From the NCBI GenBank assembly GCA_003485325.1, contig DMZI01000035.1, forward strand, positions 1-64,000: a DNA stretch of 64,000 nt. Reading direction: 5' to 3'. The position numbers and the translations under genes were made by a program. Below are positions 41,243 through 49,881 of the stretch, piece after piece. This DNA comes from Desulfotomaculum sp. GTDB lineage: Bacteria; Bacillota; Desulfotomaculia; Desulfotomaculales; Nap2-2B. How positions within the stretch are numbered: the stretch's first letter is position 1; each line of letters begins with the position of its first letter. The notes below the pieces were generated by a model that worked only from the letters and a program-made list of their open reading frames with translations, searched no databases and had not been told where the DNA came from.

Positions 41243-41770
41243 ATGAATAAAATACCCAAACTCTTTAATTGTTTTGGAAATTGGTTTAATAAAAGGTTAT
41301 ATGTTTGGTTCTCGGCTTTTTTAATTTGCAGCTTTTTTGTATCGGGGCTCTGTATGGGTAGGGGACCCGAAGAAAAGACCTCCACTTTAAAGAACGATTT
41401 GACGGTAGTCATCAAAGGAGGTATAGGTGACAATAGCTGGTGGTACGCTAATAGCCCTAGTGAAGTGAGGACAATATTATCCCGTTATTATACGGGCCCT
41501 TTATTAGATCAATTAAGTCAGGATTGCTGGATATTTGTTCAACAGCCGACCGATTGGTACTGTCAGGATTCGTTATCAGATATCGAAATAATACGTCAGA
41601 ATAAATCCCAGGCAGAAGTGATTGCCCTCTTAAAAGATTATAATTTATTGACAGGTAAGAGCAGGGCAGGGGAGGCCAAATATATTTTTACAAAAACGGA
41701 ACAGGGTTGGCGAATCTGTTCCGCCCGGTATAGTTGGCCGCAAGAAAATGAAGGGGAATTATCCCGTTGA
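41243..41770 (+). CDS. Hypothetical secreted or membrane-anchored protein
   Basis: About 175 residues with one hydrophobic segment (residues 18-40, LYVWFSAFLICSFFVSGLCMG), then a soluble domain with Trp-rich stretches (GIGDNSWWYANSPSEV, DCWIFVQQPTDWY) and a C-terminal KTEQGWRICSARYSW. The pattern resembles small NTF2/DUF4878-like exported domains but no family is certain. It overlaps the glycosyltransferase start by four bases (TTGA), so the two are coupled. An ATG at 41237 is also possible. Confidence 0.6.
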   Translation: MNKIPKLFNCFGNWFNKRLYVWFSAFLICSFFVSGLCMGRGPEEKTSTLKNDLTVVIKGGIGDNSWWYANSPSEVRTILSRYYTGPLLDQLSQDCWIFVQQPTDWYCQDSLSDIEIIRQNKSQAEVIALLKDYNLLTGKSRAGEAKYIFTKTEQGWRICSARYSWPQENEGELSR

Positions 41771-42942
41771 AAATAGGTTTCTTTACAGATAGTTATTTCC
41801 CATATACCAGTGGGGTTGTCCATTCAATAGACACATTTAATCAGGAATTAGTGGCCTTAGGTCATGAAGTATTTATTTTTGCTCCCAGTTACCCAAACGT
41901 TCAGGATGATCAGGAAAACGTATTTCGCTTTAGTTCTCTTCCTGCCCCAACAAACCGTGATTTTACGCTGGCATTTCCTTTTTCATTTCATTTAGGAAAT
42001 ATTCTTGAAAAATGGCAGCCCGAAATAATCCACGCTCATTCCCCTTTTATTCTTGGTCATGTCGGATCCATCTGCGCCCGCCGGTTGAAAATACCGCTTA
42101 TTTTTACATTTCATACACTCTATGATGAATATGTTCATTATTTTCCCATTGCCCAGAAGGTAACCAAGAATGTTGTCAGGAGTATTTCGCGAAATTTTTG
42201 CAACCAGAGCAATGTTGTCATAGTGCCTACTGAAGTTGTCCGTGAACATTTGTTGCAAATGGGTGTTTCCACCCGGATCAAAAAAATTCCTACTGGTATT
42301 AAACTAAGTGAATTCTCAAATCCGGACAGGTTCTGGCTTAAGAAACAATATGGCATTCCGGATAGAAGTAGAGTCCTTCTTTTTGTAGGACGGTTAGGTC
42401 AGGAGAAGAATATATATTTCCTGCTCGAATGTTTTCAGAAAATTGTTGCTGAATTGCCCGGGACTTTTCTGGTTTTGGTTGGAAGCGGCCCCGAGGAGGA
42501 AGAGTTAAAGAACTGGGCAACTGTCCAGGGACTGAGCAAAAATATTATTTTTGCGGGAAAAAAAGATAAGAGTGAAATGTCACGACATTATGCGGGCTCA
42601 GATCTTTTTGTGTTTACTTCCTTAACAGAAACTCAGGGGTTGGTAATTGCCGAGGCCAAGGCTGCCGGAATCCCATCTGTTGCAATTAAAGCAAACGGTG
42701 TAAGCGAGATGGTGGAAAATGGCGAGGACGGTTTCCTTACCGATGCGGACCAGGATTTGTTCACAGAAAAGGTTATCCTGCTTTTAAAGGATAATATAAT
42801 GCGTAAAAGGTTCTCTGACAGGGCCAAAGAAAATGTAAAAAGGATTTCCTCCAGACGATGCGCCTTGGACTTGATTGATATCTACCAGGAAGTACTGCAG
42901 GTGGGTGGGGTAAAAAAGTACCTGGTTAACGGTGAAAAGTAG
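41767..42942 (+). CDS. Glycosyltransferase family 4 protein
   Basis: A 391-residue GT-B fold enzyme of family GT4. The N-terminal FFTDSYFPYTSGVVHSI and HAHSPFILGHVG belong to the acceptor half (Glyco_transf_4), and the C-terminal half has LLFVGRLGQEKN and the EX7E-type SLTETQGLVIAEAKAAGIPSVAI. Closest in pattern to diacylglycerol glucosyl- or mannosyl-transferases, so glycolipid synthesis is plausible. TTG start, overlapping the preceding stop. Confidence 0.88.
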   Translation: MKIGFFTDSYFPYTSGVVHSIDTFNQELVALGHEVFIFAPSYPNVQDDQENVFRFSSLPAPTNRDFTLAFPFSFHLGNILEKWQPEIIHAHSPFILGHVGSICARRLKIPLIFTFHTLYDEYVHYFPIAQKVTKNVVRSISRNFCNQSNVVIVPTEVVREHLLQMGVSTRIKKIPTGIKLSEFSNPDRFWLKKQYGIPDRSRVLLFVGRLGQEKNIYFLLECFQKIVAELPGTFLVLVGSGPEEEELKNWATVQGLSKNIIFAGKKDKSEMSRHYAGSDLFVFTSLTETQGLVIAEAKAAGIPSVAIKANGVSEMVENGEDGFLTDADQDLFTEKVILLLKDNIMRKRFSDRAKENVKRISSRRCALDLIDIYQEVLQVGGVKKYLVNGEK

Positions 42943-43021
42943 GAAATGCGTTTTTGAATTTATAGTTTACATAATATCTATTATGAGAACATATTTAAAA
43001 ACCCCCTTTCACCCTTTGTTA

Positions 43022-43222
43022 TTATTTTTTGGTCTCTTCCGTAATTGCAGAAGTTCCTGTTAAGAAAATGCCGTAATCGGGTGCTTCAAGGCACAAGCCG
43101 CAGTTATCGCATACTTTTTTATTATCAAGACTGCAAATAAAACACTCGCAGCAATTGTCACAAAGCTTGTATTTTTCCAACATACACATTTTAAGAATAA
43201 GCTTATGCTTTTTACCCTTCAT
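43022..43222 (-). CDS. Small Cys-rich protein
   Basis: A 66-residue protein with nine cysteines: CMLEKYKLCDNCCECFIC and KKVCDNCGLCLE, arranged as CxxC pairs, suggesting zinc or FeS binding. Basic N-terminus. A GGAAG site precedes the ATG. It stands alone downstream of pstCA; no family is recognised. Confidence 0.6.
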   Translation of the reverse strand: MKGKKHKLILKMCMLEKYKLCDNCCECFICSLDNKKVCDNCGLCLEAPDYGIFLTGTSAITEETKK

Positions 43223-43296
43223 TGCCAGCTTCCTTACATAAGGAATCTTTTTATAAGCTTATCCTCTTTTTTGTAAAAAATCATTAAATCTACCTT

Positions 43297-43320
43297 CAAT
43301 TAACTAAAATAAGAGGTAAA
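43297..43320. repeat. Direct repeat unit 1 upstream of the Cys-rich gene
   Basis: CAATTAACTAAAATAAGAGGTAAA here and a near-identical unit at 43393-43417 are 96 bases apart, both within the leader of the Cys-rich gene. They could be operator sites or a local duplication. Confidence 0.5.
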
Positions 43321-43392
43321 CTGATGGCTTCATATGTTTAAAAGATACTTTAATCTTGGCCCTTATTTATTATGCGAAAATCTTATTACTCT

Positions 43393-43417
43393 CAATTAAC
43401 TAAAACAAGAGGTGAAA
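43393..43417. repeat. Direct repeat unit 2 upstream of the Cys-rich gene
   Basis: Second unit of the pair; differs from the first by a few substitutions. Confidence 0.5.
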
Positions 43418-43478
43418 GGTAAAATAGAAAAAATATACGCATGTTTTTAGGGAATATTCTATAGATATAAAATTTTTA

Positions 43479-44327
43479 TTAATTGTCCCCTTTCATTCTG
43501 GCAAGAAAGTAACCGGAAAATAATCTTGTTAAAAGATTAATCAGGATTATTATAATTATTAGAATTATACTTGTCCCCATAGCCTGTCTGATAAGTAGTT
43601 CCCTGTCCCCCGGCATTTCAGTCACTAAAAGATATAAGTGAAGCGCCAAGGTTCTTCCGCCATGGAACAATGAACCTGGCGTAAGCATACTTAATCCGAG
43701 AGTCGCATATAGACAGGCTGTTTCCCCAATAACACGGCCGACACAGAGTATGACTGCAGTTATAATTCCAGGTAAAGCTGTAGGCAGAATAACTTTGGTA
43801 ATTGTCTGCCACTTTGTTGCGCCAAGAGCAAGGCTTGCTTCCATGTGAAAAGGGGGTACAGCTCTGATTGCTTCTTCTGATGCCAGGATCATAGTAGGCA
43901 GAACAAGGCAAGCCATAGTTAAGGCGCCTGCAAGCAAGCATTGTGTACCGAGTAATACAATTACAAAAAGGGCCATGCCAAAAAGTCCAAAAATAATTGA
44001 AGGCACGCCAGCAAGGGTTTCAATACCATAGCGGACAAATTCGCTGAACCTGCCTTTCGGAGCGTATAAGGAAAGGTAGATAGCAGTGCCCAGGCCAAGG
44101 GGAACCGCTAAGGCAAGGGTTAAAAGAACAATATATAAGGTGCAGACTATTGCTGAAAATATTCCTCCTTCAGGGATTGAATTATTAATAAAGCTCCAAG
44201 AGATTGCTGATAAACCATGGTAAAAAATAAAACCAATCAGGATGGTAAGTATTAATAAAACGATTAAACCGGATAACCAGGTTAATAACCAGGCAATCTT
44301 TTGAGCCGTTTTTGGAGAAATTATCAT
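43479..44327 (-). CDS. pstA: Phosphate ABC transporter permease PstA
   Basis: A 282-residue inner-membrane permease with six transmembrane helices and the BPD_transp_1 EAA-type loop (EASLALGATKWQTITKVILPTALPG, about residue 165). PstA pairs with PstC to carry phosphate. Its start overlaps the pstC stop by four bases. No pstB (ATPase) follows and no pstS precedes; both must lie elsewhere. Confidence 0.9.
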   Translation of the reverse strand: MIISPKTAQKIAWLLTWLSGLIVLLILTILIGFIFYHGLSAISWSFINNSIPEGGIFSAIVCTLYIVLLTLALAVPLGLGTAIYLSLYAPKGRFSEFVRYGIETLAGVPSIIFGLFGMALFVIVLLGTQCLLAGALTMACLVLPTMILASEEAIRAVPPFHMEASLALGATKWQTITKVILPTALPGIITAVILCVGRVIGETACLYATLGLSMLTPGSLFHGGRTLALHLYLLVTEMPGDRELLIRQAMGTSIILIIIIILINLLTRLFSGYFLARMKGDN

Positions 44328-45181
44328 GAAGTTTTTCTCCTTATTAAGAAGGCAATGCTGTTAAAAACCAGGATGAAAATGACAAGTACAATTCCAACTG
44401 CAAACAAAGCGCTTAAATGTAAGCTTCCCAACGCGGACTCAAGTATCTGTCCAACTATATGGGAAGTTAGGGTTCGCGAAGGGTCCAGGATTGATCCGGG
44501 TATGGCAAATGCATTACCTATCACCATATAAACAGCCATAGTCTCACCTATAGCCCTTGCCATTCCTAAAATAAAGGCAGCTGTAATACCAGACCTTGCT
44601 GCAGGAAGAAGAACCATCCAAATAGCCTGCCACTGAGTTGCGCCCAGGGCAAGGGCGGCTTCCTTGTAGGAAACTGGCACAGCGCGGAGGCTGTCTTCAG
44701 TAATAGTTACCATCGTTGGTAAAACCATGATTGTTAGTACGACTATGCCTGCTAAAAGGCTATAACCGCTGCCTCCAAGATGTCTTATTAAAGGTACAAG
44801 CATAATCATTCCAACAAGCCCGTAAACGACTGAAGGAATACCAACAAGAACTTCTATGGCCTGCCTTAATAAAGAGCTTATCCTTCGCGGAGCTACTTCA
44901 GCAAGGAAGACTGCACAGGCAATGCTTAATGGCGTAGCTATAACAACCGTACCTAACATTGCCATGATTGAGCCAAAGATCAACGGTAAAATGCTGAACT
45001 TTTCCTCTTTTAAGCTCCATTCAGTTCCAAAAAGGAATTTTAATATACCTATTTTTGCAAAGGCGGGGAATCCTTCTTTGAAGATAAAGATAACAATAAG
45101 GAAAAGAATAAGAAGAGAGATGGCGGCACAAACCAAAACTATTTGTTTGGAGACATTATCCACAAAATAACGAGTAAGCAT
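44324..45181 (-). CDS. pstC: Phosphate ABC transporter permease PstC
   Basis: A 285-residue permease with six helices, the PstC-type N-terminus (FKEGFPAFAKIGILKFLFGTEW) and the cytoplasmic loop KEAALALGATQWQAIWMVLLPAARSG. ATG start behind GAAGGAA. The region upstream holds a PHO-box-like array, so phosphate-starvation control is likely. Confidence 0.92.
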   Translation of the reverse strand: MLTRYFVDNVSKQIVLVCAAISLLILFLIVIFIFKEGFPAFAKIGILKFLFGTEWSLKEEKFSILPLIFGSIMAMLGTVVIATPLSIACAVFLAEVAPRRISSLLRQAIEVLVGIPSVVYGLVGMIMLVPLIRHLGGSGYSLLAGIVVLTIMVLPTMVTITEDSLRAVPVSYKEAALALGATQWQAIWMVLLPAARSGITAAFILGMARAIGETMAVYMVIGNAFAIPGSILDPSRTLTSHIVGQILESALGSLHLSALFAVGIVLVIFILVFNSIAFLIRRKTS

Positions 45182-45254
45182 GGATGTTCCTTCTGTAAGT
45201 TGATAGTAGTGGAAAATAAGTCCCTAGTTTGGCATTATTTTAGATGCTAACTTA

Positions 45255-45307
45255 AGTATAAGCAAACAGATTAAATTAAGGTTATGGTAATGTTAAGTTA
45301 ATGTTAA
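45255..45307 (-). promoter_or_regulatory. PhoP-type PHO box and promoter for pstCA
   Basis: On the minus strand TTAACA occurs at 45307-45302 and again at 45296-45291, a third weaker unit (ATAACC) lies at 45285-45280, each 11 bases apart, which matches the TT(A/C)ACA direct-repeat pattern of PhoP sites in Bacillus. A -10 like TATACT lies at 45260-45255, 17 bases below the last unit, which replaces a normal -35. This is typical of PhoP-activated promoters. Confidence 0.75.
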
Positions 45308-45434
45308 GTTTTCTGAAGAGAATATACAGGGGGAAGGTTCTTGTGTATTAATCAGCTGTTAGCGCACTTGTATGTATATCCCCTTGTATAACTAATAGCT
45401 ATTTTCAGTAAAAAAATGTTGCCAAATGCTCAAT

Positions 45435-46829
45435 CTAAGCGGGATAGTAGTTCATATTTACATCGGCAAGTTCAAAATCAATTTTTGTCTTTCTTGAAAG
45501 ACGTTCCTGCAAAAATTCCATAGCTGTTTCCGGGAACAGGGCTACAGAAAGAACATCTTCCTCTTTCTCCATGTATGGTATGGCTTCGCTGCGCGCAGCC
45601 GGCAGGCCGGGTTCCAACAAATCAGCCGGACGGCAGGAGATTGTTTTTTCCTGGCCGATTATTTGTTTTCGAACATCTTCGTTTACTGGCGCCGGTGGTT
45701 GTCCGTAGTATCCAAGCATATATCTTTTAACTTCGCTTGTAACCAGAAGATAACGGCCAAAAAGAACATTGGAAACTGCCTGAGCCCCTATTATCTGGCT
45801 TGTTGGCGTGACCAGGGGCGGGTACCCAAAATCCTTCCTTACCAGCAGAAGTTCAACAAGTACTTCCGGAAGTCTGTGCAGGGCATCCAGTCCGGAAAGC
45901 TGGGTAATGAAATTAGAAATCATTCCACCGGGTATCTGATAAACCATTACATTGGTATCAGAGCTTTTAGGGGAAACATCAAATTCGGAATATTTCTTGC
46001 GGACTTCCTTGAAGTACTCGGATATTTCATAAAGAAGTTCCAGATCAAAAGCAGTTTCATATGGAGTATCCTTTAAAGCGACAGCAATTGTTTCTGTAGA
46101 CGGGAGAGAACTTTGCATTGCCATTGTTGATATTGCGCAATCTATTACATCTACACCAGCTTCAATAGCTCGTAAATAGGCCATTGGGGCAAGCCCGCTG
46201 GAACAATGGCAGTGCAGCTGAAGAGGTATCTTTATCTTGGATTTCAAAATCCTGATTAAATCATATGCTGGTTGAGGCGCCAGGAGACCGGCCATGTCTT
46301 TTATGCAAATGCTGTCGGCCCCCATATTTTCCAAAGTTTTAGCTACTTTGACATAATACTCGTTGTTGTGAAAAGGGCTTATCGTATAAACAACAGTGCC
46401 CTGAGCATGGGCGCCTTCCTTTTTCACGGCTTCAACAGCCTTTTGCACGTTGCGGACATCGTTTAATGCGTCAAAGACACGAAAGATATCTATACCATGA
46501 AATACGCTCATCTTGATGAATTCGTTTAGCACATCGTCGGGGTGATGCTTGTAGCCGACTAAATTTTGGCCTCGCAGAAGCATCTGTAAAGGTGTTTTAA
46601 GATGCTTCCGCAGGGCGCTTAATCTTTCCCAGGGATCTTCCTTGAGAAATCGCAGGCAGGAATCAAAAGTTGCCCCTCCCCATACTTCCAGGGAGTGGAA
46701 ACCGGCCTGGTCCAGTTTTTCGCAGATAGGCAGCATATCTTCAAGACGCATTCTTGTTGCAAGTAATGATTGTTGACCATCACGCAGGGTTGTGTCTGTA
46801 ATTTCCAAGCGGTGCATTTTTTTAGCCAA
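45435..46829 (-). CDS. Carboxyltransferase alpha/5S subunit (pyruvate/oxaloacetate type)
   Basis: A 464-residue subunit of the oxaloacetate decarboxylase alpha, pyruvate carboxylase B and transcarboxylase 5S family. It has a DRE-TIM barrel with TTLRDGQQSLLATRMR, the carbamylated Lys in ICIKDMAGLL (about residue 180) and metal-binding HCHCSSGLA. It lacks a fused biotin domain; the separate biotin carrier lies just upstream. It would move the carboxyl group between biotin and pyruvate/oxaloacetate. Last gene of a four-gene operon. TTG start behind GGGGGATC. Confidence 0.9.
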   Translation of the reverse strand: MAKKMHRLEITDTTLRDGQQSLLATRMRLEDMLPICEKLDQAGFHSLEVWGGATFDSCLRFLKEDPWERLSALRKHLKTPLQMLLRGQNLVGYKHHPDDVLNEFIKMSVFHGIDIFRVFDALNDVRNVQKAVEAVKKEGAHAQGTVVYTISPFHNNEYYVKVAKTLENMGADSICIKDMAGLLAPQPAYDLIRILKSKIKIPLQLHCHCSSGLAPMAYLRAIEAGVDVIDCAISTMAMQSSLPSTETIAVALKDTPYETAFDLELLYEISEYFKEVRKKYSEFDVSPKSSDTNVMVYQIPGGMISNFITQLSGLDALHRLPEVLVELLLVRKDFGYPPLVTPTSQIIGAQAVSNVLFGRYLLVTSEVKRYMLGYYGQPPAPVNEDVRKQIIGQEKTISCRPADLLEPGLPAARSEAIPYMEKEEDVLSVALFPETAMEFLQERLSRKTKIDFELADVNMNYYPA

Positions 46830-46870
46830 GATTTAAGATCCCCCGGTTAATTTTAGATGTTTTTATAAAA

Positions 46871-47254
46871 CTATTCAATAATTACCAGTATGTCACCACC
46901 GGATACTTTCTGTCCTTTTTTAACAAGGATTTCCTTTACCGTACCATCATCCGTGGCATTAATTTCATTCTCCATTTTCATAGCTTCCAGAATTAAGAGA
47001 ATATCTCCTTTTTTAACCTGATCACCTACATTAACTTTTATCCTGTTAATATTGCCAGGCATAGGAGAAGTGACAATTCCGCGTTTCAAACTGCCAGGCG
47101 TTCTTTTTGAATGAAAAACATTCTGTGGAAGTTCAGTAATGGAGGGTTGCTGCAATACTGGCTGCAGACTGACAATTTGACTTTTAGACGGGCTTATTTC
47201 TTCAACTTCTACTTCGAAAACCTCACCATTTACAGTTACTTTAAACTTTTTCAT
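46871..47254 (-). CDS. Biotin carboxyl carrier protein (1.3S type)
   Basis: A 127-residue carrier with an N-terminal strand region, a Ser/Pro/Gln linker, and a biotinyl domain (about 60-127). The biotin Lys is K93 in EAMKMEN, with the TSPMPGNI entry motif at about 62. It ferries CO2 between the 12S and 5S subunits encoded around it. ATG with a GGGGGGATG site. Confidence 0.93.
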   Translation of the reverse strand: MKKFKVTVNGEVFEVEVEEISPSKSQIVSLQPVLQQPSITELPQNVFHSKRTPGSLKRGIVTSPMPGNINRIKVNVGDQVKKGDILLILEAMKMENEINATDDGTVKEILVKKGQKVSGGDILVIIE

Positions 47255-47282
47255 ATCATCCCCCCTAGGGAAATACTTTGGT

Positions 47283-47483
47283 TTAAAAATATCTCGGCCC
47301 GGATAACCTGCTTCGCATTAATTCACTTAAGCCGGCCATTTTCCAGGGTGTTGGAACCGTCTGTTTTCGTTTTCCAGGATTATAATCTTCATTTATAAGA
47401 AGACCACCTGCAATCAGGGCTGCTGTAACTGCAGCGACAATTTCAGGTCTTGCTTCTTTAGATATTCCCTTTAATTGATTCAA
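47283..47483 (-). CDS. Small subunit of the carboxyltransferase complex (putative epsilon/delta-like)
   Basis: A 66-residue protein with an N-terminal helical ARPEIVAAVTAALIAGG and a basic C-terminus (WKMAGLSELMRSR). Short proteins with this layout accompany acyl-CoA carboxylase and transcarboxylase genes in Peptococcaceae. A structural or membrane-associating role is inferred. TTG start, GGGAG site. It lies between the 12S and carrier genes, 14 bases after the former. Confidence 0.55.
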   Translation of the reverse strand: MNQLKGISKEARPEIVAAVTAALIAGGLLINEDYNPGKRKQTVPTPWKMAGLSELMRSRLSGPRYF

Positions 47484-47497
47484 TTCTTTCTCCCTCT

Positions 47498-49027
47498 TTA
47501 TAGCGTAATATTGCCGTGTTTTTTCTGGGGCCTTGTTTCTCTTTTGTTTGAAAAAGCCTTTAGCGAAGCTATGATTTTATACCTGGTCTGTCTGGGATCA
47601 ATTACGTCGTCCACATAACCTTTTGCACATGAAATGTACGGGTTGGCAAATTTGGCGCGATACTCCGCCTCAAGTTTTTCGCGCGTTTCCTGCGGGTTTT
47701 CAGATTTAGAAATTTCATTGTAATAAATGATATTAACTGCTCCTTCAGGGCCCATTACGGCGACTTCTGCGGTTGGCCAGGCAAATATTGCGTCAGCCCG
47801 CAAGGAACTGCTGCCCATGGCTATATAGGCTCCGCCATAGGCTTTTCGTAAAATTACAGTAATTTTAGGCACTGTGGCTTCCGAATAAGCATATAGTATT
47901 TTTGCCCCGTGCCGTATAATACCGCCATATTCCTGCGCAAATCCGGGCAAATAACCTGGAACATCCATTAAAGTTACGACAGGTATATTAAAACAGTCAC
48001 AGAAACGGACAAATCTGGCTATTTTACTCGACGCGTTAATATCCAGGCAACCGGCCAGATAAGTAGGCTGGTTGGCAACAATACCCGCTGTGCGTCCGTC
48101 AAAACGGGCAAAGCCTACCACAGCGTTTGGCGCATATAAGGCTTGTACTTCAAGGAGTTCTCCGGCGTCAACAATGAGTTCGATTACTCTCCTGACATCA
48201 TAAGACAGATGTGGTTCTTCAGGTACAATATTAAGCAACTCTTCCTGGTTTCCAACAGGTTCACGGGAATCATACTGTGGAGGTTCTTCTAAATTATTGG
48301 ATGGCAAGTAGCTCAATAATTTGCTGAGGAGAATCACGCATGCCTCCTCGGATTCCACTATAAAATGAGCAACTCCGCTAATTTGATTATGTGTTAATGC
48401 GCCGCCTAAATCTTCCATGCTGACTTCGGCCCCTGTAACGGCTTTGATAACCTGTGGGCCTGTAATAAACATCCGGCCAATATCTTTCACCATAATGATA
48501 AAATCAGTCAGGGCTGGTGAATATACCGCCCCGCCGGCGCAAGGGCCCATGATCACTGATATTTGAGGGATAACCCCCGAAGCTATTGTGTTGCGATACA
48601 AAATCTGCCCGTATCCGTCAAGAGCGTCGATTCCTTCCTGGATACGCGCTCCACCAGAGTCATTAAAGCCAATTACAGGCGCTCCTGTTTTTGTGGCCAG
48701 GTCCAGTACTTTACTGATTTTTGCAGCATGGATTTTGCCAAGTGAACCGCCGGTAACTGTAAAATCCTGAGCGAAGACAAATATTTTTTGGCCATTAACT
48801 GTACCATAGCCTGTTACTACACCCTCTCCCGGGTGTTCAAGATTTGATATGTCCTCATTTCCTGCAAAAGTATTGATTTCAACAAAGGATCCGGGTTCTA
48901 ACAAAAGATCAATACGCTCGCGTGCAGTTTTTTTACCAGCTTCATGTTGTTTATCTATACGGGTCTTTCCGCCCCCGGCTTCTATTTTTTCGCGATAGCT
49001 TTTTAGCTGCTCCAGTTTTTTCTGCAC
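47498..49027 (-). CDS. Acyl-CoA carboxyltransferase (12S/PCC-beta type)
   Basis: A 509-residue carboxyltransferase of the propionyl-CoA carboxylase beta and methylmalonyl-CoA carboxyltransferase 12S family. It has the two crotonase-like halves and the acyl-CoA and biotin sites (GGSLGKIHAAKI, NDSGGARIQEG, GPCAGGAVYSPALTDF, VPGYLPG, AYGGAYIAMGS). With the 5S-like and carrier genes it suggests transcarboxylation between methylmalonyl-CoA and pyruvate, the energy-sparing step of propionate metabolism. Start GTG at 49027; AAGGAGG is 12 bases away. First gene of the operon. Confidence 0.93.
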   Translation of the reverse strand: MQKKLEQLKSYREKIEAGGGKTRIDKQHEAGKKTARERIDLLLEPGSFVEINTFAGNEDISNLEHPGEGVVTGYGTVNGQKIFVFAQDFTVTGGSLGKIHAAKISKVLDLATKTGAPVIGFNDSGGARIQEGIDALDGYGQILYRNTIASGVIPQISVIMGPCAGGAVYSPALTDFIIMVKDIGRMFITGPQVIKAVTGAEVSMEDLGGALTHNQISGVAHFIVESEEACVILLSKLLSYLPSNNLEEPPQYDSREPVGNQEELLNIVPEEPHLSYDVRRVIELIVDAGELLEVQALYAPNAVVGFARFDGRTAGIVANQPTYLAGCLDINASSKIARFVRFCDCFNIPVVTLMDVPGYLPGFAQEYGGIIRHGAKILYAYSEATVPKITVILRKAYGGAYIAMGSSSLRADAIFAWPTAEVAVMGPEGAVNIIYYNEISKSENPQETREKLEAEYRAKFANPYISCAKGYVDDVIDPRQTRYKIIASLKAFSNKRETRPQKKHGNITL

Positions 49028-49269
49028 GTTTAGGACTTAACCTCCTTTTTATAAGCAAGCAAAGAAACTGTTATAAGAATTTATCACTTGTGTTAACTGG
49101 CAAATACTGTATTAAAGGGAATTAGCTTAAAATGTTTCACCATTTATCGTATAAATCCTTCCTGGATGCAAAAAATTTCTTTTTATGTTTTTAAAATACT
49201 ATCTTATGTATTATAATTAAAATAATTACCAATTAAAAATTTATACTACAAGAAAGGGGTATTTGTGCC

Positions 49270-49881
49270 TTGTTATCTCAACTTACCCCGCGTGAGCAAC
49301 AAATACTTGACGTTATAAAAAAGATAATTCAAATCAAGGGGTATCCTCCGTCCGTCAGGGAAATCGGCCAGCTTGTCGGCCTGAACTCAAGTTCTACAGT
49401 ACATGGATACTTGCAGCGCCTTGAGCAAAAAGGTTTTTTGCACCGTGATTCAAACAAACCCCGTGCCATGGAACTTATGGGCTCCTTGCCCGGGTTCCGG
49501 AATACTAATGTCCATTATGTGCCAGTTTTGGGCAGGGTTCCTGCTGGCGATCCTTTTCTGGCTGTCGAAAACCTGGAGGAAGTCATGCCTGTTCCGGTTG
49601 ATTTAACGGGCCAGGGCGATTTTTTCCTCCTCAGGGTCCATGGAGAAAGCATGATCAAATCGGGTATTCTGGATGGGGACCTGGTAGTCGTCCGCCGCCA
49701 GCAGACAGCTGATAATGGTGATATTATCGTTGCCTTGCTTGGTGATGAAGTTACCGTAAAACGTTTTTTTCTGGAGGATGATCATGTCCGGCTTCAACCC
49801 GAAAACGATTTGCTGTCCCCTATCATTGTTAAAAATATTAATATATTAGGTAAAGTAACAGCCCTTCTGAGAAAACTATAA
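49270..49881 (+). CDS. lexA: LexA SOS repressor
   Basis: A 203-residue self-cleaving repressor. The N-terminal winged HTH (residues 1-65) is followed by the peptidase S24 domain with cleavage site A92-G93 (GRVPAGDP), nucleophile Ser127 (HGESMIKSG) and Lys164 (EVTVKRF). TTG start behind AAGGGGT. Divergent from the carboxyltransferase operon. The usual Gram-positive SOS box (CGAAC..GTTCG) was not found in the intergenic region. Confidence 0.95.
   Translation: MLSQLTPREQQILDVIKKIIQIKGYPPSVREIGQLVGLNSSSTVHGYLQRLEQKGFLHRDSNKPRAMELMGSLPGFRNTNVHYVPVLGRVPAGDPFLAVENLEEVMPVPVDLTGQGDFFLLRVHGESMIKSGILDGDLVVVRRQQTADNGDIIVALLGDEVTVKRFFLEDDHVRLQPENDLLSPIIVKNINILGKVTALLRKL

Noticed and set aside
49028..49269. 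LexA (SOS) box upstream of lexA
   Set aside because: No CGAAC-4-GTTCG type site was found; autoregulation cannot be supported from sequence.
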